Assembly (NCBI RefSeq): GCF_002356295.1
Contig: NZ_AP018042.1
Coordinates: 4,682,361 to 4,746,360, forward strand
Direction of reading: 5' to 3'
Length of the DNA stretch: 64,000 nt
Source: Labilibaculum antarcticum
GTDB taxonomy: Bacteria > Bacteroidota > Bacteroidia > Bacteroidales > Marinifilaceae
Position 1 is the first letter of the stretch. Each line of letters starts with the position of its first letter. The notes beneath the pieces were generated by a model. It saw only the letters and a program-made list of their open reading frames with translations, was not told the DNA's origin and made no database searches. The position numbers and the translations under genes are program-made. This document shows positions 7,457-17,438 of this stretch, piece after piece.

Positions 7457-9391
7457 ATGGACTACCTTAAATTTGACAAAGCTCAATTGGTAAATACAGA
7501 GTATTCTCTGAAAAAAGAATACATTCGAACCAATCGTGCAGGCTCTTTTGCCTCTTCGACTATTATTAATTGCAATACCCGCAAATATCATGGACTCTTA
7601 ATATGTCCAATAGATAATTTTGGTGGTGAAAATCATGTTCTTTTATCATCCTTAGATGAGACAATAGTTCAGCATGATTCCCCTTTTCATTTGGGGATTC
7701 ATAAATTTCCCGGAGAATATAGCCCGAAAGGCAATAAATATGTTCGTGAGTATTTAATGGATCCAACTCCTACAATAATTTACCGTGTAGGTGGTGTGGT
7801 GTTACGAAAAGAGTTGCTTTTGGTTGAAAAAGAGCAACGGGTTTTGGTTCGTTACACTTTACTGGAAGCAAATTCGTCAACAACTTTGCGTTTGCAGCCT
7901 TTTTTGGCATTTAGGAATATTCATTCCTTAACAAAGGCAAATCTGGATGCTAATACCCGATCCGAAGATATCAGTAATGGTATTAAAATACGTTTGTATC
8001 AGGACTTTCCATATTTATACATGCAGTCTTCGGTTGAGTCGGAGTTTGTACATGTACCGGATTGGTACTATGATATAGAGTACAAAGAGGAAAAGAAAAG
8101 AGGATATGATTACCATGAGGATCTTTTTGTTCCCGGCTATTTCGAGATGAATATTAAAAAGGGAGAATCCATTGTGTTTTCGGCCGGAACGAAAGAAATT
8201 TCGCCCAAGACACTAGCTAAACAATTCGATTCGGAGTTAAAGAAAAGAGTACGTCAAGACAGTTTTGAGAACTGTTTGGAAAATTCAGCGGTTCAATTCT
8301 TTTCAAAGAACAGTCACGGAACACGTATCATAAACGGTTTCCCTTGGTTTAGTACCAGCGAACGAAATACTTATTTATCCTTGCCAGGACTAACTTTGGC
8401 AAGAGGTGATCAGAAAACTTTTCTGGATGCGTTTGATACTGTATTTAAGAGGGTTTGCAATCGCTTTTCGAAAGATCCTGCTGTTAATGAAGGAAGATTT
8501 TCTGTTGACGTTCCATTGTGGTCATTTTGGACCCTGCAAAAATACATTGAAGCGGGAGCAGACCGAAAGGAGATTTGGAAAAAATACAGTAAAAAGATCA
8601 AGGAAATATTTCAATCCTATAAACATGGGTCTAATTTGGCTATTAAGATGCATGACAATGGATTGCTCTGGATTATGGAGCAAGGAGTAACCTGGATGAA
8701 TGTTAAGCATCGTGGGGTTAGTTTGAACCGGCGAATGGGTTATGTTGTTGAGATTAATGCGCTTTGGTACAATGCAATTTGTTTTGCATTAGAAATGGCT
8801 GGGGAAGCTAAAGACACTAAGTTTGTTGCAGAATGGGCAGGTGTTAAAGAAAATTTGAAAGAATCATTTATTGATGCATTTTGGGATGAAAGTAAATCAT
8901 ATCTGGCGGATTATGTAGATGATACTCATAAGAGTTGGGCTGTTCGCCCCAACCAATTATTTGCAGTATCGCTTCCTTACTCCTGTCTCTCTGATAATCA
9001 GAAGAAAGCTGTGCTGGATGTGCTTGAGAACGAACTATTAACACCAAGAGGCTTACGAACACTCTCACCCAAAAATCATGAATATGAGGGAGTGATTGAA
9101 GGAAACGAAGAAAGCCGAAGTAAGGCATTTCATTATGGATCGGTTTACCCTTGGTTGATAGGGCATTTTGCTGAAGCTTATTTAAAGCTCCATAAATTGA
9201 GTGGTGAAACTAAGATTAAAAGATGGTTAGCCGTATTCGAAGATAGTTTGCTCGAGCATGGCTTGGGCACTGTATCTGAAATTTACAGCGGAAATCCGCC
9301 TCACAAGCCGAATGAGGCTACTTCTTACGGGTTAAGTGTGGCAGAAATTATTAGAGTTACTAAAATGTTTAATAAATCATCTTTAAAATAA
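7457..9391 (+). CDS. Glycogen debranching enzyme (amylo-alpha-1,6-glucosidase, GH133)
   Basis: From ATG 7457 (644 aa; the TTG six bases upstream is less likely), the protein has the N-terminal beta-sandwich domain of bacterial-type debranching enzymes (about 10-235; NRAGSFASSTIINCNTRKYHGLL matches the family start) and a C-terminal (alpha/alpha)6 GDE domain (about 270-640). The latter has family landmarks DVPLWSFWTLQKY, LWIMEQGVTWMN, AVRPNQLFAVSLPY, FHYGSVYPWLIGHF and GTVSEIYSG (candidate catalytic Glu). It hydrolyses alpha-1,6 branch points of glycogen in the cytoplasm. It opens a run of four alpha-glucan genes in the same direction. The next gene begins seven bases after its stop, so they are an operon. 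The order GDE-GT4-GH57 is a known Bacteroidota arrangement. Confidence 0.92.
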   Translation: MDYLKFDKAQLVNTEYSLKKEYIRTNRAGSFASSTIINCNTRKYHGLLICPIDNFGGENHVLLSSLDETIVQHDSPFHLGIHKFPGEYSPKGNKYVREYLMDPTPTIIYRVGGVVLRKELLLVEKEQRVLVRYTLLEANSSTTLRLQPFLAFRNIHSLTKANLDANTRSEDISNGIKIRLYQDFPYLYMQSSVESEFVHVPDWYYDIEYKEEKKRGYDYHEDLFVPGYFEMNIKKGESIVFSAGTKEISPKTLAKQFDSELKKRVRQDSFENCLENSAVQFFSKNSHGTRIINGFPWFSTSERNTYLSLPGLTLARGDQKTFLDAFDTVFKRVCNRFSKDPAVNEGRFSVDVPLWSFWTLQKYIEAGADRKEIWKKYSKKIKEIFQSYKHGSNLAIKMHDNGLLWIMEQGVTWMNVKHRGVSLNRRMGYVVEINALWYNAICFALEMAGEAKDTKFVAEWAGVKENLKESFIDAFWDESKSYLADYVDDTHKSWAVRPNQLFAVSLPYSCLSDNQKKAVLDVLENELLTPRGLRTLSPKNHEYEGVIEGNEESRSKAFHYGSVYPWLIGHFAEAYLKLHKLSGETKIKRWLAVFEDSLLEHGLGTVSEIYSGNPPHKPNEATSYGLSVAEIIRVTKMFNKSSLK

Positions 9392-9398
9392 TCTGTAT

Positions 9399-10709
9399 AT
9401 GAAAGTTCTAATGTTTGGGTGGGAGTTTCCACCTCATATTTCCGGAGGGTTAGGTACTGCTTGTTACGGACTAACAAAAGGTTTGGCTAAAATTGAAGAT
9501 CTGGATATTGTTTTTGTTGTTCCTAAGGCTCATGGAGATGAAGATCAGAGTACAATGAGCTTAGTTGGTGCGAATTCTGTTTCTATTCAGCAGGTTCAAA
9601 CTCATATTGAAAATTTTAAGTCTCAGCATACCTATTTGGAAGTAGAATCGCAATTGATTCCCTATAATGATCCTGATGAATATTATACATTTAGGAGCCA
9701 GGATTTATTTGGAAAAAACAAGTTTTTTAAAGTTGATAACGAAGGGAAACTTGAATTTAGTGGAAAGTACGGTACTGATTTAATGGAGGAGATCTATAAA
9801 TATGCTTTTGTAGCTTCCTCTATTGCTGCTGAACATGATCATGATGTAATACACGCACATGACTGGCTTTGTTATCCTGCAGGAATAGCTGCAAAAGAAA
9901 TGTCTGGGAAACCATTGGTGATACACGTTCATGCTACTGATTTTGATAGAAGCGGAGGAAATGTAAATCCGAAGGTTTATGAGATTGAAAAAATGGGAAT
10001 GGATGCTGCCGATAAAATTATTGCAGTGAGTAATTTAACCCGTAATATCGTTATCGAAAAATACGGACAGAATCCCGATAAGGTGGTTACTGTTTACAAT
10101 GCGGTTGAACCTGTTTCTATGGAAGAAAAGGCGAAAATTAAAAAAGGAGTTAAAGAAAAAGTTGTAACTTTTTTAGGCCGGATAACAATGCAAAAAGGTC
10201 CGGAATATTTCGTCGAAGCTGCTCATCAGGTTTTGAAAAGAACAAATAATGTGCGATTTGTAATGGCCGGTAGTGGAGATTTGCTGGAACAAATGGTGGA
10301 TAGAGCGGCTCAATTGGGTATCAGTGATAAGTTTCATTTTACAGGTTTTTTAAAGGGAGATGATGTTTTTAATATGTTCCTTTTAAGCGATGTATATGTG
10401 ATGCCATCGGTATCGGAACCATTTGGAATCTCGCCTTTGGAGGCAATGCAATCAAATGTTCCTGTTATTATATCAAAGCAGTCAGGAGTATCGGAAATTC
10501 TGACTCACGCTGTAAAAGTTGATTATTGGGATATTGATGCAATGGCTGATGCCATTTACGGAATTATTAAGTATGATTCTCTTTCGGAAGTTTTTAAGGA
10601 AGAGGGGAAAGAGGAAGTGGATAATTTGAAATGGGCCAAAGCGGCAATTAATGTTCATGATGTCTACAACTCAGCAATTCAATTATTCGAACAACAAATT
10701 AAAAATTAA
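9399..10709 (+). CDS. Glycosyltransferase family 4 (glycogen-cluster type)
   Basis: A 436-aa GT-B enzyme. N-terminal Rossmann half begins MKVLMFGWEFPPHISGGLGT, with the KxGG-like Gly-rich loop (SGGLGTA, about 15-21) shared by starch/glycogen synthases. HAHDWL (about 150) and HVHATDFDRSGG follow. The C-terminal half has FLGRITMQKGPEYF and the E-x7-E donor-binding motif SEPFGISPLEAM (Glu340 and Glu348). In Bacteroidota this gene lies between the debranching enzyme and GH57, and is usually called a glycogen synthase or GT4 protein. Its actual donor (UDP-, ADP-glucose) and acceptor are not shown by the sequence. It might extend or prime glucan. Four bases separate its stop from the following ATG, which points to translational coupling. 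Confidence 0.88.
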   Translation: MKVLMFGWEFPPHISGGLGTACYGLTKGLAKIEDLDIVFVVPKAHGDEDQSTMSLVGANSVSIQQVQTHIENFKSQHTYLEVESQLIPYNDPDEYYTFRSQDLFGKNKFFKVDNEGKLEFSGKYGTDLMEEIYKYAFVASSIAAEHDHDVIHAHDWLCYPAGIAAKEMSGKPLVIHVHATDFDRSGGNVNPKVYEIEKMGMDAADKIIAVSNLTRNIVIEKYGQNPDKVVTVYNAVEPVSMEEKAKIKKGVKEKVVTFLGRITMQKGPEYFVEAAHQVLKRTNNVRFVMAGSGDLLEQMVDRAAQLGISDKFHFTGFLKGDDVFNMFLLSDVYVMPSVSEPFGISPLEAMQSNVPVIISKQSGVSEILTHAVKVDYWDIDAMADAIYGIIKYDSLSEVFKEEGKEEVDNLKWAKAAINVHDVYNSAIQLFEQQIKN

Positions 10710-10713
10710 CATT

Positions 10714-12000
10714 ATGAAGGCACTTTGTTTATATTTTCAGATTCACAAACCATTACGTTTAAGAAGATACAGATTTTTCGATATCGGTAACGATCACTAC
10801 TATTACGATGATTATACCAATGAGTCGATCATGAGACAAATTGTGGATGAATCTTATTTGCCGGCAAATAAGATTATTCTGGAATTGTTGAAGAAGAATA
10901 AAGGGAAATTTAAAATATCATTCTCCATTACGGGAATTGCTTTGGATCAATTTGAACAATATGCTCCTGAGGTGATTGATAGTTTTAAAGAACTGGCAAA
11001 AACCGGTGATGTGGAGTTCTTAGCGGAAACTTATTCTCATTCTCTTGCCTCATTAATCAATCAAGATGAATTTGTTCAGCAAGTTACCAGCCACAGCGAT
11101 AAAATAGAAGATCTTTTTGGAAGACGACCTACTGTATTTAGAAATACAGAAATGATTTATTCTGATGAAATTGGTGCAATGGTTGCCAAAATGGGCTATA
11201 AGGCAATTTTAACAGAAGGGGCAAAGCATATTTTAGGATGGAAGAGTCCAAATTATTTGTATTGTAATGCCATTAATCCGAAGCTGAAAATTTTAATGCG
11301 CAACTATAAATTGAGTGATGATATTTCATTTCGGTTTTCATCTAAAGGATGGAAAGAATGGCCACTTACAACTACAAAATTGGTTGGCTGGTTAAACGAA
11401 ATGGATGATAAAGAGGATTTGGTGAATATATTCATGGATTACGATACATTCGGAGAACATCAGAAGAAAGAATCTGGGATTTTTGAGTTTCTGGCTCACC
11501 TTCCACAGGATGTTATTCTCAAATCGAAATATAAATTTTCTACTCCTTCGGAAGTTGCCGCAGAATTTCACCCAATTGCACAAGCACATGTGCCTAATGT
11601 TATTTCCTGGGCCGATGAAGAGCGCGATTTGTCAGCGTGGTTGGGAAATAAACTTCAAGATGAAGCTTTTCAAAAACTATACGCTTTGCGTGATGATGTT
11701 TTGGCTGTAAATGATGATCGAATTAATAAGGATTGGAAATATTTACAAGCCAGCGACCATTTTTATTACATGTGTACCAAGTTTACTTCAGATGGTGATG
11801 CACATTCTTCTTTTAATCCTTACAGTTCGCCTTACGATGCTTTTATTAATTACATGAACGTAGTAAGCGATTTTCAGATACGTTTAAAAGAACTCAAAGA
11901 AGGAGTGGCAGTTGATCCCAAAGAGTTGCAAAATCAGCTCATACAAAAGGATGAAATAATCGCTAAATATGAACAGCAATTGAGCGAATTGAATATTTAA
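10714..12000 (+). CDS. GH57 alpha-amylase / glucanotransferase
   Basis: From ATG 10714 (428 aa), MKALCLYFQIHKPLRLRRY is the canonical GH57 N-terminus (H11 region). The upstream in-frame ATG at 10651 lies within the previous gene and is rejected. Catalytic regions are visible: LAETYSHSLASL (about 100-112), FRNTEMIY with candidate nucleophile Glu146, and MDYDTFGEH with candidate general acid Asp242. The C-terminal ~30 residues are helical (ELKEGVAVDPKELQNQL). GH57 enzymes in this cluster act on alpha-1,4-glucans in the cytoplasm as amylase or 4-alpha-glucanotransferase. Together with the debranching enzyme it should process stored glycogen. Confidence 0.92.
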   Translation: MKALCLYFQIHKPLRLRRYRFFDIGNDHYYYDDYTNESIMRQIVDESYLPANKIILELLKKNKGKFKISFSITGIALDQFEQYAPEVIDSFKELAKTGDVEFLAETYSHSLASLINQDEFVQQVTSHSDKIEDLFGRRPTVFRNTEMIYSDEIGAMVAKMGYKAILTEGAKHILGWKSPNYLYCNAINPKLKILMRNYKLSDDISFRFSSKGWKEWPLTTTKLVGWLNEMDDKEDLVNIFMDYDTFGEHQKKESGIFEFLAHLPQDVILKSKYKFSTPSEVAAEFHPIAQAHVPNVISWADEERDLSAWLGNKLQDEAFQKLYALRDDVLAVNDDRINKDWKYLQASDHFYYMCTKFTSDGDAHSSFNPYSSPYDAFINYMNVVSDFQIRLKELKEGVAVDPKELQNQLIQKDEIIAKYEQQLSELNI

Positions 12001-12171
12001 TTCATAAAAAAGAATGGTGTTGGGATGCTTTTTGGAGCTAATGAAATACTAAATTTGTTTTGTTATGCAATTAGTAAAGAGAATGTATTTTGTTGAATTT
12101 TAGAATAGTTAATGCTTTGGCCATTTTACAAAAAAAATGACCAATGTCTAATCAATAATAATATATTAGGT

Positions 12172-15100
12172 ATGAATAATAGGGATATAACTCCAGATTT
12201 TGTATTTGAAGTTAGTTGGGAGGTTTGTAATAAGGTAGGAGGAATTCATACCGTTATTTCTACAAAGGCCTTGTCGTTGAAACCATTATTTAACGATCAA
12301 ATCATTTATATAGGACCAGATTTCAAGATTGCTGAACACCGGGAAAAGGAATTTCAGGAAGATGAAAATTTGTTTCCGGAATGGAAAGAGAAGTTAATAG
12401 CAGAAGGTTTATTGGTTCGAATAGGACGATGGAAAATAGCTGGGAATCCCTTGGTGATTCTAATCGATTTTTCATGTTTAGAATCGCAAAAGGATCTTAT
12501 TTATAGCAAACTTTGGGAAATTTATCGAGTAGAATCTTTGTACGGACATGATGATTATAGGGATGCTGCATTATTTGGATATGCAAGTGGTAGAGTCATT
12601 GAAAGTTTTGTAGAATACAAGGATTTACCTAAGAATAAAATTGTTGCTCAATTTCATGAATGGATGTCGGGTGCAGGTCTTTTGTATTTAAAATACAAGG
12701 CTCCTGATATTGCTACAATTTTCACAACTCATGCGAGTATGCTTGGACGTGTATTAGCCAGTAACTATGAGAATTTGTACGATAATCTGCTTAATTTTAA
12801 TCCAATTGAAAAACCAAGACAGTATAATGTTACGGCCAAATGTTCAATGGAAAAATGTGTGGCTCTGGCGGCTGATTGTACTTCAACAGTTAGTGATATT
12901 ACCGCACGCGAATGTAAGCAGTTTCATGGACGGGCAATAGATGTCGTGATGCCAAATGGTTTCGAAGATGAATTTGTTCCCGAATTGGCAGAACTTGAAA
13001 TTACAAGGCAGGAATCCAAAAAAAGTTTTAAGAAAGTTGCTGAGTCACTTCTGGGTTATGAAATTCAGGCAGATACCTTATTTCTTGGAACAGGAGGACG
13101 GTACGAGTACAAAAACAAGGGGATTGATGTATTTCTGGAAGCTTTGGCGAAGCTGAATGAAAATAAATATTTGGATCGCGACATTGTCGTTTTCTTTTTA
13201 ATTCCTGGAGATCAGCGAGGTGCCAGAAAGGATTTGCAAGAGAATCTGGCTAAATATCCCGATAGAAATCCTTTAGTTTCACCTTTTTCAACCCATTATT
13301 TGGGGAATGTAGACCATGATGAGATCTTGAATAAGATTAAGTCTTTAGGTTTTACAAATAGTCTGACCGAGCGAATTAAGGTTATTTTTGTGCCTACCTA
13401 TCTGGATGGTATGGATGGTATATTTAATAAGTCCTATTATGAACTTTTAATGGGATTGGATTTATCGGTTTTTCCATCGTACTATGAACCTTGGGGATAT
13501 ACTCCAATGGAAAGTGTTGCCTTTAGTGTTCCTACAATCACAACTTCTTTAGCCGGATTTGGTCAATGGGTTCGAATGATTGGAGAAGCGGGTAAAGGTG
13601 GTGTTGCAGTAGTTGAACGAAATGATTCAAATAGAAAAGAAGTCGTTGAAAATATATCCTCTCAAATATTTAATTTCTCAACAAAATCAGTAGATGATAT
13701 TCTAAGGTGTAGGGAAAATGCGAGTAGCATTGCCAAAAGAACATTGTGGAAAAATTTTATAGAGAATTATTACCGTGCATACGAAATAGCAATCAAAAAT
13801 AATATGGAAAAGGAAAATGACGCATCTGTACATGTTGAGGTGGAAAATCATTTGAATGTACAGAGAAGCAATAATATTAATTGGAGGAAATTAATTATTG
13901 AAACTAATCTTCCAAAGGAATTACTTGGCCTTGAGAAATTATCAAAAAATTTATGGTGGTGTTGGAACTATAAAGCAATCGATCTTTATCAATCTATAGA
14001 TCCAAAGTTATGGCATACCTGCAATAAGAATCCAATTTTATTGCTTAAGCAAGTGTCGAGTTCTCGATTGAAGGAATTGGCGGAAGATGCAACTTTCATG
14101 AAGAATTATTCTGACGTTTTTAAGCAGTTTAATGATTATATGGCAGTGAAACCAACTGAAGGGCAAGCTAAAATTGCCTATTTCAGTATGGAGTATGGTT
14201 TAAATAATAACTTAAAGATTTATTCCGGAGGATTAGGAATTTTAGCAGGTGATTATTTAAAGGAGGCCAGTGATTCTAATGTTGATATGGTTGCGATTGG
14301 CTTTATGTATCGTTTTGGATACTTTAATCAGCATCTCTCCATAAATGGGGAACAGTTGGTTGAGTTGAGTGAGCAAAAATTCTCTCAATTGCCAATCAGT
14401 AGGGTAAGAGATCGTTCAGGTATGGAGAAAAATATTTCTTTTTCTTTAGAAGGAAGAACTGTTGTTGCTAAAATTTGGCAAGTTAAAGTGGGTCGAATTT
14501 CCTTATATCTGTTGGATACCGAAACATCTATGAATGAAGAGCAGGATCGATCATTAACTCACCAGTTGTATGGTGGCGATTGGGATCACCGTATAAAGCA
14601 AGAAATACTTCTGGGATTAGGAGGGATTAAAACACTTGAGGCACTTAATATTCAACCAGACTTGTATCATTGCAACGAAGGACATGCTGCTTTAATAAAT
14701 GTGGAGCGTTTGATTAATCTAATTTCAGAAGGTTATAAGTACGAAGTAGCTTTGGAAATTGTAAGAGCTTCATCACTGTTTACGACACATACGCCTGTTC
14801 CTGCTGGGCATGATACTTTTTCTCCTGATATGATTAGACATTATCTGTCATATGTTCCAGGAAAATTGAGCTTAGGTTGGGATCAATTTCTTGCTCTGGG
14901 TAGAGTGAATCCTTTGGATTATAACGAGAAATTTTCAATGAGTAATTTGGCCGCCAACACGTCGGTTGCCATGAATGGAGTAAGTATGCTGCATGGAAAA
15001 ATTTCTCAGGAAATGTTCAATAATCTTTACTCGGGATATTTCCCTGAGGAATTACATATTGGTTATGTGACTAATGGTGTTCATTACCCTAGCTGGACTG

Positions 15101-16407
15101 CAAAAGAATGGATGACTTTGCACGAAGAAGAATTTGATAAAGAATTTAAAAATGATTTATCGAACAAAGAATATTGGAAAAAAATATACGATGTTCCAGA
15201 TGAGAAAATCTGGGCGATTAAAAATGTATTGCGTAAAAAACTAATTGATTTTGCGAAGGATCGTTTCCAAAAAAACTGGGTTAAACGATACGAAGATCCT
15301 CGTTCGTTAGTAGAAACGATGGATTCAATAGATGAGAATGCTTTAACAATTGGTTTTGCCCGTAGATTCGCGACTTATAAACGTGCTCATTTATTGTTTA
15401 GTGATATCGATCGATTGTCCGAACTTCTAAATAATCCAGAAAGACCGGTGCAATTTATCTTCGCGGGGAAAGCGCATCCTGCGGATAAAGCAGGGCAGGA
15501 TTTAATTAAGCAAATTGTTGCGATATCCCGTCGTCCGCAATTTGAGGGTAAGATTCTGTTTCTAGAGAATTACGACATGGAATTGGGGCAACGATTGGTA
15601 AAAGGTGTCGATATTTGGATGAATACACCAACACGACCATTGGAAGCTTCAGGAACATCAGGAGAAAAAGCGGTGATGAATGGAGTTCTTAATTTTAGTG
15701 TTCTTGATGGCTGGTGGTTAGAAGGCTATCGCGAAGGAGCGGGTTGGGCTCTATCCGAACAACGTACTTATGAGAATCAAGACTTTCAGGATGAATTGGA
15801 TGCTCAGACAATTTATTCGATGTTTGAAAATGATATTATTCCTCTATACTATAAGCGTGATGAGAACAATATTCCAGTGGATTGGATTCAGTACATTAAA
15901 AAATGTATCGCTGAAATTGCTCCGGAATACACTACCAAGCGCATGATTGACGATTATAAGGATCGTTTTTATACTAAGATGTATCAACGTGTTACAAAAA
16001 CAAAGGAGAATGACTACAAAATTTTAAAAGACATAGTCAAATGGAAACAAAAAATCCTTGTTTCGTGGGAAAAAATTGAGGTCGTTTCTGTTGATGCACC
16101 GAGTACACCTAAGCACAAGTATTTATCAGGTGAAAATTACCACGTTGAAGTTGCACTTGATTTGAAAGATTTAGTTGAAGAAAAAATTTGTGTTGAGTTG
16201 GTGATAAGAGCTTCAATGGATACTCAAAATCCAGGACCGATTCGAACAGAGCAACTCGTTATGGATCATAAAGTTGATTCTCTAGCTTTCTATCGATTGG
16301 ATTTGGTATTGAATGATCCGGGAATCTTTGATTTTGGATTGAGAATGTATCCTTTTAATGATAATCTTCCACATCGTCAGGATTTTAATTACGTGAAGTG
16401 GATCTAA
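12172..16407 (+). CDS. Glycogen synthase (GT3) - alpha-glucan phosphorylase (GT35) fusion
   Basis: A very large protein, 1411 aa from ATG 12172 (1431 aa if the ATG at 12112 is used; MNNRDITPDF just before the GT3 start argues for 12172). Residues ~8-560 are a GT3, animal/fungal-type glycogen synthase: EVSWEVCNKVGGIHTV, GRWKIAGNP, QFHEWMSGAGLLYLK, FTTHASMLGR, TVSDITARE, NGF, and YYEPWGYTPMESVAF (E-x7-E). A linker of ~50 residues leads to a short-form phosphorylase (~585-1411): WNYKAIDLYQ, AYFSMEYGLNNNLKIYSGGLGILAGD, HCNEGHAAL, FTTHTPVPAGHDTF, and ASGTSGEKAVMNG with the PLP lysine near residue 1166. One polypeptide thus carries synthesis (probably UDP-glucose, as GT3 enzymes use) and phosphorolysis of glycogen. 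Both half-sites look intact. A strong hairpin terminator follows at 16423. Confidence 0.93.
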   Translation: MNNRDITPDFVFEVSWEVCNKVGGIHTVISTKALSLKPLFNDQIIYIGPDFKIAEHREKEFQEDENLFPEWKEKLIAEGLLVRIGRWKIAGNPLVILIDFSCLESQKDLIYSKLWEIYRVESLYGHDDYRDAALFGYASGRVIESFVEYKDLPKNKIVAQFHEWMSGAGLLYLKYKAPDIATIFTTHASMLGRVLASNYENLYDNLLNFNPIEKPRQYNVTAKCSMEKCVALAADCTSTVSDITARECKQFHGRAIDVVMPNGFEDEFVPELAELEITRQESKKSFKKVAESLLGYEIQADTLFLGTGGRYEYKNKGIDVFLEALAKLNENKYLDRDIVVFFLIPGDQRGARKDLQENLAKYPDRNPLVSPFSTHYLGNVDHDEILNKIKSLGFTNSLTERIKVIFVPTYLDGMDGIFNKSYYELLMGLDLSVFPSYYEPWGYTPMESVAFSVPTITTSLAGFGQWVRMIGEAGKGGVAVVERNDSNRKEVVENISSQIFNFSTKSVDDILRCRENASSIAKRTLWKNFIENYYRAYEIAIKNNMEKENDASVHVEVENHLNVQRSNNINWRKLIIETNLPKELLGLEKLSKNLWWCWNYKAIDLYQSIDPKLWHTCNKNPILLLKQVSSSRLKELAEDATFMKNYSDVFKQFNDYMAVKPTEGQAKIAYFSMEYGLNNNLKIYSGGLGILAGDYLKEASDSNVDMVAIGFMYRFGYFNQHLSINGEQLVELSEQKFSQLPISRVRDRSGMEKNISFSLEGRTVVAKIWQVKVGRISLYLLDTETSMNEEQDRSLTHQLYGGDWDHRIKQEILLGLGGIKTLEALNIQPDLYHCNEGHAALINVERLINLISEGYKYEVALEIVRASSLFTTHTPVPAGHDTFSPDMIRHYLSYVPGKLSLGWDQFLALGRVNPLDYNEKFSMSNLAANTSVAMNGVSMLHGKISQEMFNNLYSGYFPEELHIGYVTNGVHYPSWTAKEWMTLHEEEFDKEFKNDLSNKEYWKKIYDVPDEKIWAIKNVLRKKLIDFAKDRFQKNWVKRYEDPRSLVETMDSIDENALTIGFARRFATYKRAHLLFSDIDRLSELLNNPERPVQFIFAGKAHPADKAGQDLIKQIVAISRRPQFEGKILFLENYDMELGQRLVKGVDIWMNTPTRPLEASGTSGEKAVMNGVLNFSVLDGWWLEGYREGAGWALSEQRTYENQDFQDELDAQTIYSMFENDIIPLYYKRDENNIPVDWIQYIKKCIAEIAPEYTTKRMIDDYKDRFYTKMYQRVTKTKENDYKILKDIVKWKQKILVSWEKIEVVSVDAPSTPKHKYLSGENYHVEVALDLKDLVEEKICVELVIRASMDTQNPGPIRTEQLVMDHKVDSLAFYRLDLVLNDPGIFDFGLRMYPFNDNLPHRQDFNYVKWI

Positions 16408-16422
16408 AATAAGAATGATAGT

Positions 16423-16456
16423 AAAAGGGCTGTTTCGTTTCGAAACAGCCCTTTTT
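16423..16456. terminator. Bidirectional terminator after the glycogen operon
   Basis: AAAAGGGCTGTTTCG / CGAAACAGCCCTTTTT, a near-perfect 13-bp or longer stem with a TTT loop and flanking A and T tracts. It can serve the glycogen operon on the plus strand and the Kbp-like gene remnant on the minus strand. Confidence 0.9.
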
Positions 16457-16460
16457 AATT

Positions 16461-16819
16461 TTAGCTTAAAGGTGGAATTACGAGAACCTGTCCAGGATAA
16501 ATCATATTTGGATCCTTTAGCATTGGTTTGTTGGCCTCAAAAATAATATCGTATTTATTGGCCTTTCCATACACCTCTTTGGCAATTTTTGATAAATAAT
16601 CTCCTTTTTTAACGGCACAGAAACTGGTGGCTCAATCGAAGGAGAATTGGTAAGTTGAATCCTAAGAGTGACTTCTTTGCCATTCATAGCGACTAGTATG
16701 GTACTTGTGCCGAAACCAAAGTTTTTTAAAAGGGCCAGAATTAACTCAGATTTTTCTTTTTCATGAGTTTTTTCAGATTTTCTGGAAATTTTCTCCCTGC
16801 ATTTTATTTGGTTAAACAA
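16461..16819 (-). pseudogene. Decayed Kbp/YgaU-like LysM protein (frameshift)
   Basis: The last ~50 codons in one minus frame read [21 protein letters not shown], then [19 protein letters not shown] and QVLVIPPLS before TAA at 16461-16463. This is a clear LysM domain of the YgaU/Kbp (potassium-binding, BON plus LysM) type. Upstream, the open frame from ATG 16819 (MFNQIKCREKISRKSE) is in a different register. The switch falls at a run of six A on the minus strand (around 16609). The N-terminal part should be a BON domain, but only LLKNFGFGTS and VAMNGKEVTLRIQ are recognisable and the second half of BON is missing. So this is a frameshifted, internally shortened remnant, or a sequencing error at a homopolymer plus a short variant. 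Confidence 0.65.
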
Positions 16820-16841
16820 TGTTGAATAAGTACTGAAAGAA

Positions 16842-17045
16842 CTAGTTTAATAATTGAAAGGTGATTTTAACATTAACCCGGTACTCAGTAATGTCATTTT
16901 TATCGACAATGGCACTCATGTCCTGAACGTACACTGAACGGATTTCTTTAATCGTTTTCGCCGCAGTTTTTACTGCGTTTTTTGTGGCGTCTTCCCAACT
17001 TATTTTGGATGATGCCATTACTTCAATAACTTTTAAAATGCTCAT
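16842..17045 (-). CDS. Dodecin family protein
   Basis: A 67-aa protein, the family's usual length. MSILKVIEVMASSKISWEDA and the following helix NAVKTAAKTIKEIRSVYVQDMSA match dodecin: strand, the SW/SF-DA helix, then two strands (VDKNDITEYRVNVKITFQL). The Trp in ISWEDA corresponds to the flavin-stacking Trp of bacterial and archaeal dodecins. Dodecins form 12-subunit spheres that store flavin or CoA. It lies just behind the Kbp-like remnant on the same strand, a pairing of small stress or storage proteins. Confidence 0.93.
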   Translation of the reverse strand: MSILKVIEVMASSKISWEDATKNAVKTAAKTIKEIRSVYVQDMSAIVDKNDITEYRVNVKITFQLLN

Positions 17046-17225
17046 AATGTTGGATTTAAGTGAATGTGTTAAATCAAACAGCTATTTGATACTTGGAGTA
17101 CATTTAGCTCTTGTTTTTTTAGTGTACTTAATTTACGGAATATTTCAATAAAAATTAAATATTTTTTATTGAGTCCTAATGAGCTTTATTCTGTTGATAA
17201 AAATGGGGATTCTATCCTGTTAGCC

Positions 17226-17411
17226 TTAATTTGATTTAAAATATGAAATCACTGAAAGATTGTAATTATTTACGCCTCTAGTAAATAGAAAGGAAGAATC
17301 CTTTACAAAAAATACTAATTCATTATCTTCTTTTTTATAGTCCAAATCAATTTTATCAGAATTTGAGAAATTTCCATCGTGGTAACATATGTCTTCTTTA
17401 TTGCAATACAA
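17226..17411 (-). CDS. Possible small protein, unrecognised
   Basis: A 61-aa open frame with ATG at 17411, beginning MYCNKEDICYHDG and ending VISYFKSN. It is in otherwise empty DNA, just downstream of a terminator on the same strand. Composition is plausible for a small soluble beta protein, but there is no motif and no recognised homologue. It may be a chance frame in AT-rich DNA. Confidence 0.3.
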   Translation of the reverse strand: MYCNKEDICYHDGNFSNSDKIDLDYKKEDNELVFFVKDSSFLFTRGVNNYNLSVISYFKSN

Positions 17412-17438
17412 CTTCTTTGAACAGGTTTAATTTTATAT

